From JAGVSZ01 sp963716855 (GTDB lineage Bacteria > Pseudomonadota > Gammaproteobacteria > Burkholderiales > SG8-39): a DNA stretch of 64,000 nt. This document shows positions 46,076 through 54,864 of this stretch, piece after piece (position 1 is the first letter of the stretch; the number at the start of each line of letters is the position of its first letter). A program made the position numbers and the translations under genes. A model generated the notes under the pieces. That model did not search any database, was not told where the DNA came from, and saw only the letters and a list, made by a program, of their open reading frames with translations. The stretch is from assembly GCA_963716855.1 (NCBI GenBank), contig CAVQUV010000029.1:1-64000 (forward strand). The letters are read 5' to 3'.

Positions 46076-46499
46076 ACCGCGGCCCGCAGCCGCTCCGTAA
46101 AGCCTCACGCGCCTAGTCTCATCTCCGCGTATTTCTCCTAGAACGCGTCGAAAATTCGAATCTGGCGCGAGACACATGGTTCTATACGTGTTCAGGAAGA
46201 GGAGCCAGATCACACACGGCTTGGCGAAACGCTAGGCCGTTCTTGTTTGCCGGCCGTAGGGAGAACGCAGAACTTTCCCTACGTTTTCCCTACGCCGATC
46301 GGTCTCGATCCGGGCCGCGGCGACCGCGAGGTGCTCGGTCGCGAACTTCGCGTAACGGGCAAATGGTTGAGCTTTTCGAGAGCTAACAGCGGCTTCCCCT
46401 CTTATGCCCTCAAGAAGAAGAACCTGCTAAGCTGGTCGGCAAGATCAACCGCGCTCTTCATGACGCGCGCGGGGCGGACAACGCGACCGGAGCATCAGC
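46076..46499. other. Gene-poor stretch of lower GC before the methanethiol oxidase gene
   Basis: About 420 bases with visibly more A/T than the flanks. No full-length gene is seen. A plus-strand frame ending near 46500 contains KLVGKINRALHD, which could be the tail of a lost gene but cannot be named. It may hold the promoter of the next gene and the boundary of acquired DNA. Confidence 0.4.
46255..46292. repeat. GTAGGGA inverted repeat and tandem TTCCCTAC copies
   Basis: GTAGGGA (46255-46261) pairs with TCCCTAC (46275-46281). A second TTTCCCTAC follows at once (46284-46292). Such paired half-sites about 200 bases before the methanethiol oxidase gene might be an operator, or chance. Confidence 0.35.
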
Positions 46500-47864
46500 A
46501 TGGCTGAGAACGGCGCATCGCATTGCTGCGGGCCAGGTTATGCCTCGCCGGCCGAGGCGATGAAGGCCCCCCGCGAGAAGATCCTTTACACGGTCGCGCT
46601 CTATATCGGCACCGGCATCCAAAAGCCGGACTACCTGGCGACCATCGACGCGGACCCGGAGAGCCCCACCTACAGCCAGGTCATCAGCCGGCTGGAAATG
46701 CCGGGCATCGGCGACGAGTTGCATCACATGGGCTGGAACGCCTGCTCGTCGTGCCATCACGATCCGACCAAGCAACGCCGCTACCTGATCGTGCCGGGCG
46801 TCCGCTCGTCGAACCTGCACATCGTCGACTGTGGCATCGACCCGAAGGCCCCGCGCCTGCACAAGGTGATCGAGGGCGCCGAGATCAAGTCCAGGACCAA
46901 TCTGTCGGCCCCGCACACCGTGCACTGCCTCGGCTCCGACATCATCATCTCGATGCTCGGCGACGCACGGGGAAACGCGCCCGGCGGCTTCTTGCACCTG
47001 AACGAGAACTTCGACATCGTCGGGCGATGGGAGAACGATCTCGGGGGCATGAAGTTCAACTACGACTTCTGGTACCAGCCGCGCCACAACGTGATGGTCT
47101 CGTCCGAATGGGCGGCGCCGAACACCTTCATGCCGGGCTTCGACCTCGAGGAGGTCGGCCAGCTGAAGTACGGCCGCGAGATCCACTTCTGGGATTTCAA
47201 GAACAGGCGCGTCGAGAAGACCATCTACCTGGGTGAGGACGGGCTGGTGCCGCTGGAAGTCCGCTTCCATCACGACCCGGATTCGAGCCATGGCTTCGTC
47301 GGCGCCGCCCTCTCGTCCAACATCATTCATTGGTGCAAGCGGGACGGCCAGTGGATCTGGGAAAAGATCATCGACGTCGAGAACGTGCGCCACCCGGAAT
47401 GGCCGATCCCGGTGCCGGGCCTCATCAGCGTGATTCTGATCTCGATGGACGACCGGTTCCTCTATTTCTGCAACTGGCTGCACGGGGACATCCGCCAATA
47501 CGACATCTCGGATCCCTCGCATCCGAGATTCACCGGCCAGGTCTGGATGGGCGGCCTGCTGAACAGGGCGCCCGTCGTCAACGGTCGGCGCATCACCGGC
47601 GGGCCGCAGATGATTCAGCTCTCGCTCGACGGCAAGCGGCTCTACGTCACCACCTCGCTGTTCTCCACGTGGGACAACCAGTTCTATCCGGATATCCGGC
47701 AGAACGGCGGCTGCATGCTGATGGTCGACTGCGACACCGAGAGCGGAGGCATGTCGATCAACCCGGATTTCTTCGTCGATTTCGGGAAGGAGCCGAACGG
47801 CCCCGCCCGCTGTCACGAGACGCGGTATCCGGGGGGCGACTGCACCTCGGATATCTGGCTCTGA
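46500..47864 (+). CDS. mtoX: Methanethiol oxidase / selenium-binding protein SBP56
   Basis: A 454-residue protein. Family landmarks are HHMGWNACSSCHHD, APHTVHCLG, SEWAAPNTFMPGF and LEVRFHHDPDS, and the C-terminal MSINPDFFVDFG. SBP56/MtoX enzymes use copper to oxidise methanethiol to formaldehyde, hydrogen sulfide and hydrogen peroxide. No Tat or Sec signal is obvious at this start, unlike some periplasmic homologues. It is followed two bases later by a [2Fe-2S] ferredoxin and then a CoA-binding protein. Base and codon use are less GC-rich than in the neighbouring genes, which suggests transfer. Confidence 0.9.
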   Translation: MAENGASHCCGPGYASPAEAMKAPREKILYTVALYIGTGIQKPDYLATIDADPESPTYSQVISRLEMPGIGDELHHMGWNACSSCHHDPTKQRRYLIVPGVRSSNLHIVDCGIDPKAPRLHKVIEGAEIKSRTNLSAPHTVHCLGSDIIISMLGDARGNAPGGFLHLNENFDIVGRWENDLGGMKFNYDFWYQPRHNVMVSSEWAAPNTFMPGFDLEEVGQLKYGREIHFWDFKNRRVEKTIYLGEDGLVPLEVRFHHDPDSSHGFVGAALSSNIIHWCKRDGQWIWEKIIDVENVRHPEWPIPVPGLISVILISMDDRFLYFCNWLHGDIRQYDISDPSHPRFTGQVWMGGLLNRAPVVNGRRITGGPQMIQLSLDGKRLYVTTSLFSTWDNQFYPDIRQNGGCMLMVDCDTESGGMSINPDFFVDFGKEPNGPARCHETRYPGGDCTSDIWL

Positions 47865-47866
47865 AG

Positions 47867-48238
47867 ATGGCGGAAGTCACGATCACGCTTGCCAACCGGG
47901 GCGGCGCGTCGTTCCGGATCGATCGGGGGAAACCGCTGCTCGATGCGCTGGAGGCGCAAGGCATTTCGCTGCCCTATGGCTGCCGCTACGGCGGTTGCAT
48001 TTCCTGTGCCGCGAAACTGCTTTCAGGCGAGATCGACCAGCGCGCTGGCGTTGCGCTGAACGGGCGGCAGCTCGCCGATGGCTACGTCCTCCTCTGTGTT
48101 GCCCGGCCTCTGACCGACTGCACGTTCGATGTCGGCGTCGAGAGCCATGACAGGCTCTACCGCAATCCCTTCGCCAGCCCGCTCGCGCCGCATGAGTTGA
48201 AACCCGGCATCGCGACCCCGCTGCAGGATGCGCGATGA
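47867..48238 (+). CDS. Plant-type [2Fe-2S] ferredoxin
   Basis: A 123-residue ferredoxin. LPYGCRYGGCISC shows C-x4-C-x2-C and LLCVA the fourth cysteine about 35 residues later, the plant-type cluster pattern. A C-terminal extension of about 30 residues has no known role. It follows the methanethiol oxidase gene by two bases and overlaps the CoA-binding gene by ATGA. It may deliver or accept electrons in the same thiol pathway, but MtoX itself does not need one, so the partner is unclear. Confidence 0.88.
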   Translation: MAEVTITLANRGGASFRIDRGKPLLDALEAQGISLPYGCRYGGCISCAAKLLSGEIDQRAGVALNGRQLADGYVLLCVARPLTDCTFDVGVESHDRLYRNPFASPLAPHELKPGIATPLQDAR

Positions 48239-48702
48239 CCGCCGCCGCCCACATGGACCACAACCAGGACTACCCGGCGGACTATCTCGCGACCATCCTG
48301 AAGGAGGTGAAGACCATCGCCATGGTCGGCGCCAGTTCGGACCCCACCAAGTTCAGCTATGGCGTGCTCAGAGTTCTGCACGAAACCGGCTACGACATGA
48401 TCCCGGTCAATCCCAACGAGGCCGGGGGCGAGATCCGTGGGCTGCGGGTCTACGAATCGCTGGCCGCGATCGACCGGCCGGTGGACATGGTCCAGGTATT
48501 CCGCAGCTCCGACGCGCTGCCCGGGATCGCGCGCGAGGCGATCGCTATCGGCGCCAAGGTGCTGTGGGCGCAGCTTGGCGTGCGCAGCGACGAGGCGGCC
48601 CGGCTGGCGGAGGCTGCGGGCCTGAAAGTCGTCATGAACCGCTGTCCGAAGATCGAGCTGTTCCGCCCGTTTTGGAAGCCCCGGCTGAACCAGGCGATTT
48701 AG
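48235..48702 (+). CDS. CoA-binding Rossmann protein (YccU family)
   Basis: A 155-residue protein. TIAMVGASSDPTKFSYGV binds the nucleotide and GYDMIPVNPNEAGGEI, VDMVQVFR and WAQLGVRSDEAARLA complete the succinyl-CoA synthetase-like CoA-binding fold of YccU proteins. It has no ligase domain. Its exact role is unknown. It overlaps the ferredoxin gene by four bases and closes the small operon with methanethiol oxidase. Confidence 0.85.
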   Translation: MTAAAHMDHNQDYPADYLATILKEVKTIAMVGASSDPTKFSYGVLRVLHETGYDMIPVNPNEAGGEIRGLRVYESLAAIDRPVDMVQVFRSSDALPGIAREAIAIGAKVLWAQLGVRSDEAARLAEAAGLKVVMNRCPKIELFRPFWKPRLNQAI

Positions 48703-48848
48703 CCGCTTCGCCGACAGGCTCGGCTGACCGGCGCCGTCACGCGGCGCAGCAACGCCGTCGCGCACGAACAGGCCGAAGATGGATGTCCCGGATGCGCGGC
48801 CGGTGCACCAAACAATCCGCCCGACTTTGCGCTATTCATACATCGCGC

Positions 48849-48857
48849 TGCTATACT
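48849..48857 (+). promoter_or_regulatory. Extended -10 promoter of the OsmC gene
   Basis: TGCTATACT fits TGn-TATAAT with one mismatch and lies in an AT-richer patch 34 bases before the OsmC start codon. A TTGCGC 19 bases upstream (48827) is a weak -35; the TG extension could compensate. Confidence 0.5.
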
Positions 48858-48890
48858 TTTCGCCCCCTTGACCTTTCCCAGGAGAAAGCC

Positions 48891-49457
48891 ATGGCGACAG
48901 CAAAGAACGACAAGCCCGTGAACAACGGCGTCAACGTCGAAGCGTTGTTCGGCGCGCAGGAGGCGCTGAAGAACGCGCCGGAAGCGGCAAAGTTCAAGTG
49001 GCGCTCGACGGTCGAGTGGATCAACGGCACCCACAGCCGCTCCACCATCGAGGGCTTCTACGGCCTGGGTGCCGAGCAGAAGCATAAGACGAAGTTCACC
49101 TTCGACGCCGACCATCCCGAGGTGTTCGCAGCCGAAGACCACTCGGCCACGCCGGTGGAGATCGTTCTGGCCGGTCTCGCAAGCTGCCTGACCGCCGGCG
49201 TTGCGGCCGTCGCCCAGGCGCGCAAGATCCAGTTGCGCTCCGTGTCGGCGACGCTCGAGGCCGGGATGGACGTCCGCGGCATCCTCGGCATGGACGAGGA
49301 CGTGCGCAACGGCTTCGACGGCATCAAAGTGACCTACAAGATCGACGCCGACGCATCGCCCGCCGACATCAAGGCGATCGTCGCGCAGTCGCAGAAGCGC
49401 TCCGCGGTCTACGACATCATCACCAACCCGACCAACGTCACGGTCGAAGTGGCGTAA
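48891..49457 (+). CDS. OsmC-family protein
   Basis: A 188-residue protein, ATG at 48891 with AGGAGAAAGCC upstream. FTFDADHPEVFAAEDHSATP is the redox Glu/Asp region, and VEIVLAGLASCLTAGVAAVA holds the conserved resolving-type cysteine of OsmC proteins. A second catalytic cysteine as in canonical OsmC/Ohr is not evident, as in the YhfA-like branch. It may reduce organic hydroperoxides or bind thiols. The methanethiol oxidase next door produces hydrogen peroxide, which makes a protective role plausible. Confidence 0.83.
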   Translation: MATAKNDKPVNNGVNVEALFGAQEALKNAPEAAKFKWRSTVEWINGTHSRSTIEGFYGLGAEQKHKTKFTFDADHPEVFAAEDHSATPVEIVLAGLASCLTAGVAAVAQARKIQLRSVSATLEAGMDVRGILGMDEDVRNGFDGIKVTYKIDADASPADIKAIVAQSQKRSAVYDIITNPTNVTVEVA

Positions 49458-49488
49458 CGCCGCTTCGCCGTACGAGGCACCGCGCCGG

Positions 49489-50757
49489 GTGCGCACGACT
49501 GCCGTCGTCATCGGCGCGGGCCAGGCCGGGCTCGCCATGAGCTGGTGCCTCGCCGCGCGCTCGATCGACCACGTGGTCCTCGAGCGCGGCGAGGTCGCCA
49601 ACACCTGGCGCACCGAGCGCTGGGATTCGCTCACCTTGCTCACCCCGAACTGGCAAAGCCGCCTGCCGGGGCTGGGGTACGAGGGCGACGATCCGGACGG
49701 TTTCCGGACCATGCCCGAGACCATCGCGTTCCTCGAGCGCTACGCGAAGCGGGTATCGCCGCCCCTGCAGACGCACTGCCCGGTCACTGCCGTGCGGCGC
49801 ACGGCCGACGGCTACGAGGTCGTCGCCGAGCAGGGAACCTGGCATTGCAAGGCGGTCGTGCTTGCTACGGGCGCTTTCAACATCGCGCAGCTCCCGAAGC
49901 TGGCGGAATCGGTGCCGTCCGGCATCGCCCAGTTGTCCACCGCCCAGTACCGCAACGCGGGGAGCCTCGAGCCGGGCGGCGTGATGGTCGTCGGCGCGGC
50001 CGCCTCGGGCGCGCAGATCGCCGACGAGATCCATCGCTCCGGACGTCCCGTGACGCTGGCGGTGGGTGAGCACGTGCGCGCCCCCCGGACGTACCGCGGC
50101 AGGGACATCCAGTGGTGGATGGACGTGACGGGCCTGAACGATGAGCGCTACGACCAGGTCGAGAATCTGCGGCGCGCCCGCAGCCTTTCCTCGTTCCAGA
50201 TCGCGGGCTATCCCGACCGCCGGAACGTCGACCTGAACGCACTCACGTCGCTCGGGGTGAAGCTCATCGGCCGGCTGGCCGGGATTCAGGACGGCAAGGC
50301 GCAGTTCTCGGGATCGCTGCGCAATCTGTGCGAGCTGGCCGACCTCAAGCAGAATCGCCTGCTGAACACGTTCGACGAGTGGGCCGCGGCGAACGGCGTG
50401 AGCGATGCGGTCGATCCGCCGCATCGCCCCGAGCCGACGCGCCTGGAAGCATCGCCGCCGCTCGGGCTCGATTTCGGGCGCAGCGGGATCAGGACGATCG
50501 TCTGGGCGACCGGATTTCGCCCCGACTACTCCTGGCTGGAAGTCCCAGTCCTCGACCACAAGGGCAACATCCGCCACGATGGCGGCGTCGTGACGGAGGC
50601 GCCGGGACTGTATGTGATGGGCCTGCCGTTCCTGCGGCGCCGGAAATCGAGTCTCATCGACGGGGCCGGCGACGATGCGCGCGATCTGAGCGCTCACCTC
50701 GCGGCCCATCTCGGCGCGCGGAGCGCCGGCATGAGCGCGGCGGCCGCCGACGCCTAA
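49489..50757 (+). CDS. Flavin-containing monooxygenase-like oxidoreductase
   Basis: A 422-residue protein from GTG 49489. VIGAGQAGLAMSW (Gly9-Gly14) binds FAD, and VVGAAASGAQIADEI near residue 170 binds NADPH. WRTERWDSLTLLTPNWQSRL and IVWATGFRPDYSWL match class B flavin monooxygenases of the CzcO type. Such enzymes oxygenate sulfur, nitrogen or carbonyl compounds. It follows OsmC on the same strand by about 30 bases and the methanethiol cassette, so a sulfur substrate is possible. Confidence 0.85.
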   Translation: MRTTAVVIGAGQAGLAMSWCLAARSIDHVVLERGEVANTWRTERWDSLTLLTPNWQSRLPGLGYEGDDPDGFRTMPETIAFLERYAKRVSPPLQTHCPVTAVRRTADGYEVVAEQGTWHCKAVVLATGAFNIAQLPKLAESVPSGIAQLSTAQYRNAGSLEPGGVMVVGAAASGAQIADEIHRSGRPVTLAVGEHVRAPRTYRGRDIQWWMDVTGLNDERYDQVENLRRARSLSSFQIAGYPDRRNVDLNALTSLGVKLIGRLAGIQDGKAQFSGSLRNLCELADLKQNRLLNTFDEWAAANGVSDAVDPPHRPEPTRLEASPPLGLDFGRSGIRTIVWATGFRPDYSWLEVPVLDHKGNIRHDGGVVTEAPGLYVMGLPFLRRRKSSLIDGAGDDARDLSAHLAAHLGARSAGMSAAAADA

Positions 50758-50830
50758 TCGAAAAGCAACGCAGCGCTCGGCTGTATTGGGGAAAGCGAAC
50801 GCCGCCCCGAATCCCGAGAGGGGAGTATCC

Positions 50831-52054
50831 CTAGCTGCGCTGCGCTGCGAAATCGCCGCGCTCGAGCAGCCAGGACGTGGCGAAGCCGAAGACGAGCCCC
50901 CAGAACGCCGCGCCGATGTTGAAGATCGCCACGTCGGCAACCGTGACGAGGAAGGTGACGAGCGCGCCGAGCGCGAAGCGGTCCTTGAACGAGATCGTGA
51001 ACGCGGTCTGCAGCACGCGCAGCATGGCGAGCCCGGCGAGCGCCGCGATGAAGGCCTTCGGAGTGGCGAGCATCAGGCGCACGAAAAACGGCGACAGCAA
51101 ACCGAACGCGAGCGCGAGGATCCCGACGAAGATCCCCGCCGTGTAGTGGCGCTGCTTCTCGCCCGACGCGGAGATGATCGCGTTCACCGGCCCGGTCAGG
51201 CAAGTCGAGACCGTGCCCACGAAAGCGGTGACGATCGAGCCGATCCCGCAGGCGACGGTGACCGCGTTGATCGGGGGCTGATGCCCGGCCGCGCGCAGCA
51301 CCGCGATGCCCTGCCCGTTCTGCACGACGAGCACGGTGATCGCGAGAGGGACCACGAGCTCGACCATCGCCTGCCACGAGAACACCGGCGCGTAGAGATT
51401 CGGCCGGGCGAGCGCCGCCCCCGCGGCGCCGGCGGGGTCGAACCGGCCGAGCGCCGCGACGAGGACGGCGCCGACGATCATGGCGCCGATCAGCGGCGGC
51501 ATCAGGCGCGCGAGCCGGGGCGACGCGCTCAGCGCGATGAAGGCCGCGGCCATGGGCGCCGCGATCCAGAAATCGTCGCGGATCGCGAACACGAGGTCGA
51601 GTCCGAACCGCAGGAACACGCCCGCCACCATGCCCATGACGATCGGCATCGGCACCGCCTCCATCGCGCGCCGCACCCAGCCGCTCAGCCCGAGCGCGAG
51701 CATCAGGACCCCGGTGGCGACGAACGCCCCGATCACCTCCGGGAAGGTCAGGTGCCCCAGCGCGGGCCCCACGAGCACCGCGCCCGGGATGGTCCAGAAG
51801 AAGACGAGCGGCTGCCGGTACAGCCAGCAGAACGCGATGCTGATCAGCCCGTTGATGAAGAACGAGCCGAAGATCCACGAGGACAGATCGTCCGCGCTCA
51901 GCCCGCCGCGCGTGCCGACCGCGAGGATGATCGCCACCGGGCCCGAGGCCGCGAATACGAACGCGATGAACGCATTGGTGGCGTAAAGGCCGCCGAACGC
52001 AGCGAGCGCCGCGCGAGGTCGCGTCGGTGGCGCCGCCGGCTTCTCGAGCGCCAT
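50831..52054 (-). CDS. benE: Benzoate/H+ symporter family protein (BenE)
   Basis: A 407-residue inner-membrane protein of about twelve helices. GTVSTCLTGPVNAIISAS and IPGAVLVGPALGHLTFPEVIG are typical BenE segments. BenE imports benzoate with protons. It is the last gene of a leftward operon with an ACMSD-like amidohydrolase and a TRAP transporter, ten bases after the amidohydrolase stop. The real substrate may be another aromatic or cyclic acid. Confidence 0.87.
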   Translation of the reverse strand: MALEKPAAPPTRPRAALAAFGGLYATNAFIAFVFAASGPVAIILAVGTRGGLSADDLSSWIFGSFFINGLISIAFCWLYRQPLVFFWTIPGAVLVGPALGHLTFPEVIGAFVATGVLMLALGLSGWVRRAMEAVPMPIVMGMVAGVFLRFGLDLVFAIRDDFWIAAPMAAAFIALSASPRLARLMPPLIGAMIVGAVLVAALGRFDPAGAAGAALARPNLYAPVFSWQAMVELVVPLAITVLVVQNGQGIAVLRAAGHQPPINAVTVACGIGSIVTAFVGTVSTCLTGPVNAIISASGEKQRHYTAGIFVGILALAFGLLSPFFVRLMLATPKAFIAALAGLAMLRVLQTAFTISFKDRFALGALVTFLVTVADVAIFNIGAAFWGLVFGFATSWLLERGDFAAQRS

Positions 52055-52063
52055 CGCGCGAGG

Positions 52064-53065
52064 CTACAGGCGCAGGAGCCGGCGCGCGTTGACCGCGACG
52101 ATCAGCCGCTTCGCGGCGTCGTCGATCAACGGGTTGTCGGTCACGTTCCTGACCGGCTGCTCGTAGGCGATCGGGAAGCAGTAGTCGCTGCCGATCAGCA
52201 CGCGGTCGGCGCCGATGTGGCGCACCAGGAACTCCAGCACGGCGTCGGAATAGCCGATCGTGTCGTAGTGAAAGCGCCGCAGGTACTCGAGCGGCGGGTG
52301 CGCGATGTGCTTGAGGTCCGCGCGCTTCTCCCAGCCGCGGTTGAGCCGACCGACGAGCCACGGGAACGCGCCGCCGGCGTGCGGGAGGACGACGTCGAGC
52401 TTCGGGAAGCGGTCGAGCACGCCGCCGAAGATCAGGTGCGCGGCCGCGACCGCGGTCTCCACCGGGTTGCCGATGAGGTTCGTGAGGTAGTGACGCTCGA
52501 GGCGCTCGCGCGCGAGCACGAACACCGGATGCAGGAAGAGCGGCAGTCCCGTCGACTCGATGCGCTCGTAGACCGGAAAGAACGACTCGTCGGAGAGATC
52601 CTTGCCGAGGATGTTGGTCGCGATGTAGAAGCCGCGCACGCCGGGCAGCGCACGGGCGCGATCGACCTCCTGCACGGCGAGATCGGGCGCCTGCATCGGG
52701 AGTGCGGCGAGCCCGACGAAACGCGTCGGGGCCTGCTCGTGCGCGCGCACGAGGGCATCGTTGAAGACCGCCGCGAGGCGCGCGCCGAGCTCGCGCCCCG
52801 CCCAGTACACCATCGGCTGCGAGAGCGAGAGCGCGTGCACGGCCACGCCTTGCGCATCCATCGCCGCCAGGCGTGCATCGAGATCGACGAACAGCGGTCC
52901 CGCCGGCCCGGTGGCGAGGTCGCCGACCTTGAACTGCGGGCCCTTGCCCGGCACCTCGGTCCACTCGACGCCGTGGGCGGGCCCGCGGTCGCGCACGAGA
53001 TCGAGCCACTCGCGCGGGTACCAGTGGGCGTGGACGTCGACCGCGTGGTTATGGTCGTTGCTCAT
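52064..53065 (-). CDS. ACMSD-like amidohydrolase family decarboxylase/hydrolase
   Basis: A 333-residue TIM-barrel enzyme of the PF04909 family. Metal ligands are His12 and His14 (DVHAHW), His179 (FLHPVF) and Asp294 (GSDYCFP); His229 (LPHAGG) completes the site. The sequence resembles 2-amino-3-carboxymuconate-6-semialdehyde decarboxylase and related aromatic decarboxylases. The start overlaps the dctM stop by ATGA, so it is co-translated with the TRAP transporter. The substrate is probably what that transporter brings in; it remains unknown. Confidence 0.83.
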   Translation of the reverse strand: MSNDHNHAVDVHAHWYPREWLDLVRDRGPAHGVEWTEVPGKGPQFKVGDLATGPAGPLFVDLDARLAAMDAQGVAVHALSLSQPMVYWAGRELGARLAAVFNDALVRAHEQAPTRFVGLAALPMQAPDLAVQEVDRARALPGVRGFYIATNILGKDLSDESFFPVYERIESTGLPLFLHPVFVLARERLERHYLTNLIGNPVETAVAAAHLIFGGVLDRFPKLDVVLPHAGGAFPWLVGRLNRGWEKRADLKHIAHPPLEYLRRFHYDTIGYSDAVLEFLVRHIGADRVLIGSDYCFPIAYEQPVRNVTDNPLIDDAAKRLIVAVNARRLLRL

Positions 53066-54336
53066 CCGAGGAACCGTAGGATCCAGAGGGACAGTTGCGG
53101 AGTGTAGGTCACGACCATCAATGCCGCGATCGCGGCCGCGATGAACGGCACGAGCCCGGGATAGATGATCGAGAGCGGGGTCTTGAACACCGCCTGGCCG
53201 ACGAAGATGTTGATGCCGAACGGCGGCGTGAACGTGCCGATGCTCAGGTTCATCACGACGATCACGCCGAAGTGTATGGGGTCGACGTCGATCGCTCGTG
53301 CGACCGGGACGAGCAGCGGCGTGAGCACCAGGATCGACGACGCGGTGTCGAGGAACATGCCGACCGCCAGCAGGAGCAGGTTGATCGCCAGCAGCACCGC
53401 CCAGGGCGGCACGTTCAGGCCGGTGACCGTCTCGGCCAACGCCTGCGGCACACCGTTGATCGTCAGCAGCCACGAGAACACGCCCGCCGACGCGACGATC
53501 ACGAACACCTGCGCCGTGAGGAACATCGAGCGCGAAGCGGTGCGGAACACCTCGGCCCAGCTGAGCTCCCCGTAGACCAGCACGACCACGACGATCGCGT
53601 ACACGCACGCGATCCCCGCGGCCTCGGTCGGCGAGAAGATGCCCGCGTAGATCCCGCCGAGGACGAACACCGGGGCCGCGATCGACCAGATGCCGTCCCG
53701 GGTCGCGGCAAGGAACTCGCCGAGCTCGAAGCGCTTGCCCGCACCCTCGCGGCGCCGCCAGGCGTAGTACCAGATGTAGGCGCCGAAGAACCCGGCGAGC
53801 ACGAGGCCCGGAAACACACCCGCCGCGAACAGCTTCACGACCGACGTGTCCGAGGCGATGCCGTAGAGGATGAACCCGATCGAGGGCGGAATGAGATTGT
53901 CGATCGAGGCGGCCGAGATGAGCAGGCCGGAGGAGAAGCGCTCGTTGTAGCCGGCCTCGCGCAACCGGTCGTAGGTCAGCCCCCCCACGGCCGCGACCGT
54001 TGCGGCGGTCGATCCCGAGATCGCGCTGAACACGGTGACCGTCCCGAGCGCGGTGAACGGCAGGCTTCCGCGCACGCCGCCGATCATCGAGGTCACCCAG
54101 CGCACCAGCCGCTTGGACACGCCTCCCCGGCCCATCAGGTCGCCGGCGAAGATGAAGAACGGCACCGCGAGCAGGGCGTACTTGTCGATGCTGCTGAACA
54201 TCGCCTGGTGCATGACGGTGGCCGGCGCCGGCGCGAACGCGACCAGCACGACCGCCGCCGTGGCGAGCAGGATCACGAAGAACGGGAAGCCGAGCGCGAG
54301 CAGCGCGAGCGGCAGCAGGGCCAGGACCCACGTCAT
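53062..54336 (-). CDS. dctM: TRAP transporter large permease
   Basis: A 424-residue membrane protein with about twelve helices. VPFFIFAGDLMGRGGVSKRL, ISGSTAATVAAVGGLTYDRL and IPPSIGFILYG are canonical DctM segments. It is the sodium-coupled channel of a TRAP transporter for acids. It follows the small permease by 13 bases and overlaps the amidohydrolase by ATGA. The frame is intact. Confidence 0.93.
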   Translation of the reverse strand: MTWVLALLPLALLALGFPFFVILLATAAVVLVAFAPAPATVMHQAMFSSIDKYALLAVPFFIFAGDLMGRGGVSKRLVRWVTSMIGGVRGSLPFTALGTVTVFSAISGSTAATVAAVGGLTYDRLREAGYNERFSSGLLISAASIDNLIPPSIGFILYGIASDTSVVKLFAAGVFPGLVLAGFFGAYIWYYAWRRREGAGKRFELGEFLAATRDGIWSIAAPVFVLGGIYAGIFSPTEAAGIACVYAIVVVVLVYGELSWAEVFRTASRSMFLTAQVFVIVASAGVFSWLLTINGVPQALAETVTGLNVPPWAVLLAINLLLLAVGMFLDTASSILVLTPLLVPVARAIDVDPIHFGVIVVMNLSIGTFTPPFGINIFVGQAVFKTPLSIIYPGLVPFIAAAIAALMVVTYTPQLSLWILRFLG

Positions 54337-54349
54337 GCGGGGCGGGCGC

Positions 54350-54817
54350 TCAGAACTTCCCGCTGAGATAGGCGCGGAAGCGCAGCAGCACCGCGAGCGC
54401 GGTGAGCACGAACCCGATGAGCAGCGCGGCGTGCGGAATCGCCTTCGGCACGCCGGCGGCGATGCTGACCTGGCCGGCTTGGGCGAACAGCATGACCGTC
54501 TTCCACGACTGCACGGCGACGAACACGCACACGGCGAACATGACCGCCGCGACGAGGCCGCGATGCAGCTTGCGCCAGCGGCTCGGGATCGCCGCCGAGA
54601 AGAGGTCCATGTTCAGGTGCTCGCCCCGGTAGGCGATCGCCGCCATCCCGAGGAACACGCCCCAGATCGTGAGGTAGACGAGGATCTCCTCGGTCCAGAA
54701 GATCGCCTGGCCGAAGAGATGACGGCTCACCACGTTCCCGAAATTGAGCGCGATGCCGACGAGCATCAGCGCGCCGAGGATCCAGCCGGGCAGCGTGTCG
54801 AAGACGAACCGGCCCAT
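54350..54817 (-). CDS. dctQ: TRAP transporter small permease
   Basis: A 155-residue membrane protein with four helices. ILGALMLVGIALNFGNVVSRH and EEILVYLTIWGVFLGMAAIAYRG resemble DctQ; the Glu pair in the second helix is typical. It forms a complex with the large permease. It lies between dctP (47 bases away) and dctM (13 bases away). Confidence 0.9.
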   Translation of the reverse strand: MGRFVFDTLPGWILGALMLVGIALNFGNVVSRHLFGQAIFWTEEILVYLTIWGVFLGMAAIAYRGEHLNMDLFSAAIPSRWRKLHRGLVAAVMFAVCVFVAVQSWKTVMLFAQAGQVSIAAGVPKAIPHAALLIGFVLTALAVLLRFRAYLSGKF

Positions 54818-54864
54818 CGGCGCGTTTGCGGGGCGCTGGTGCGGCGTTTGCGTGACGAGCGCGC

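Noticed and set aside
46247..46507. An 86-codon plus-strand frame before mtoX as a gene
   Set aside because: No ribosome site, no recognisable motif, and it overlaps the mtoX start in a different frame.
50786..54366. Very long plus-strand frames opposite benE, the amidohydrolase and dctM
   Set aside because: Composition is almost wholly Arg, Asp, Glu and His with no domain; the opposite strand carries recognised genes throughout.
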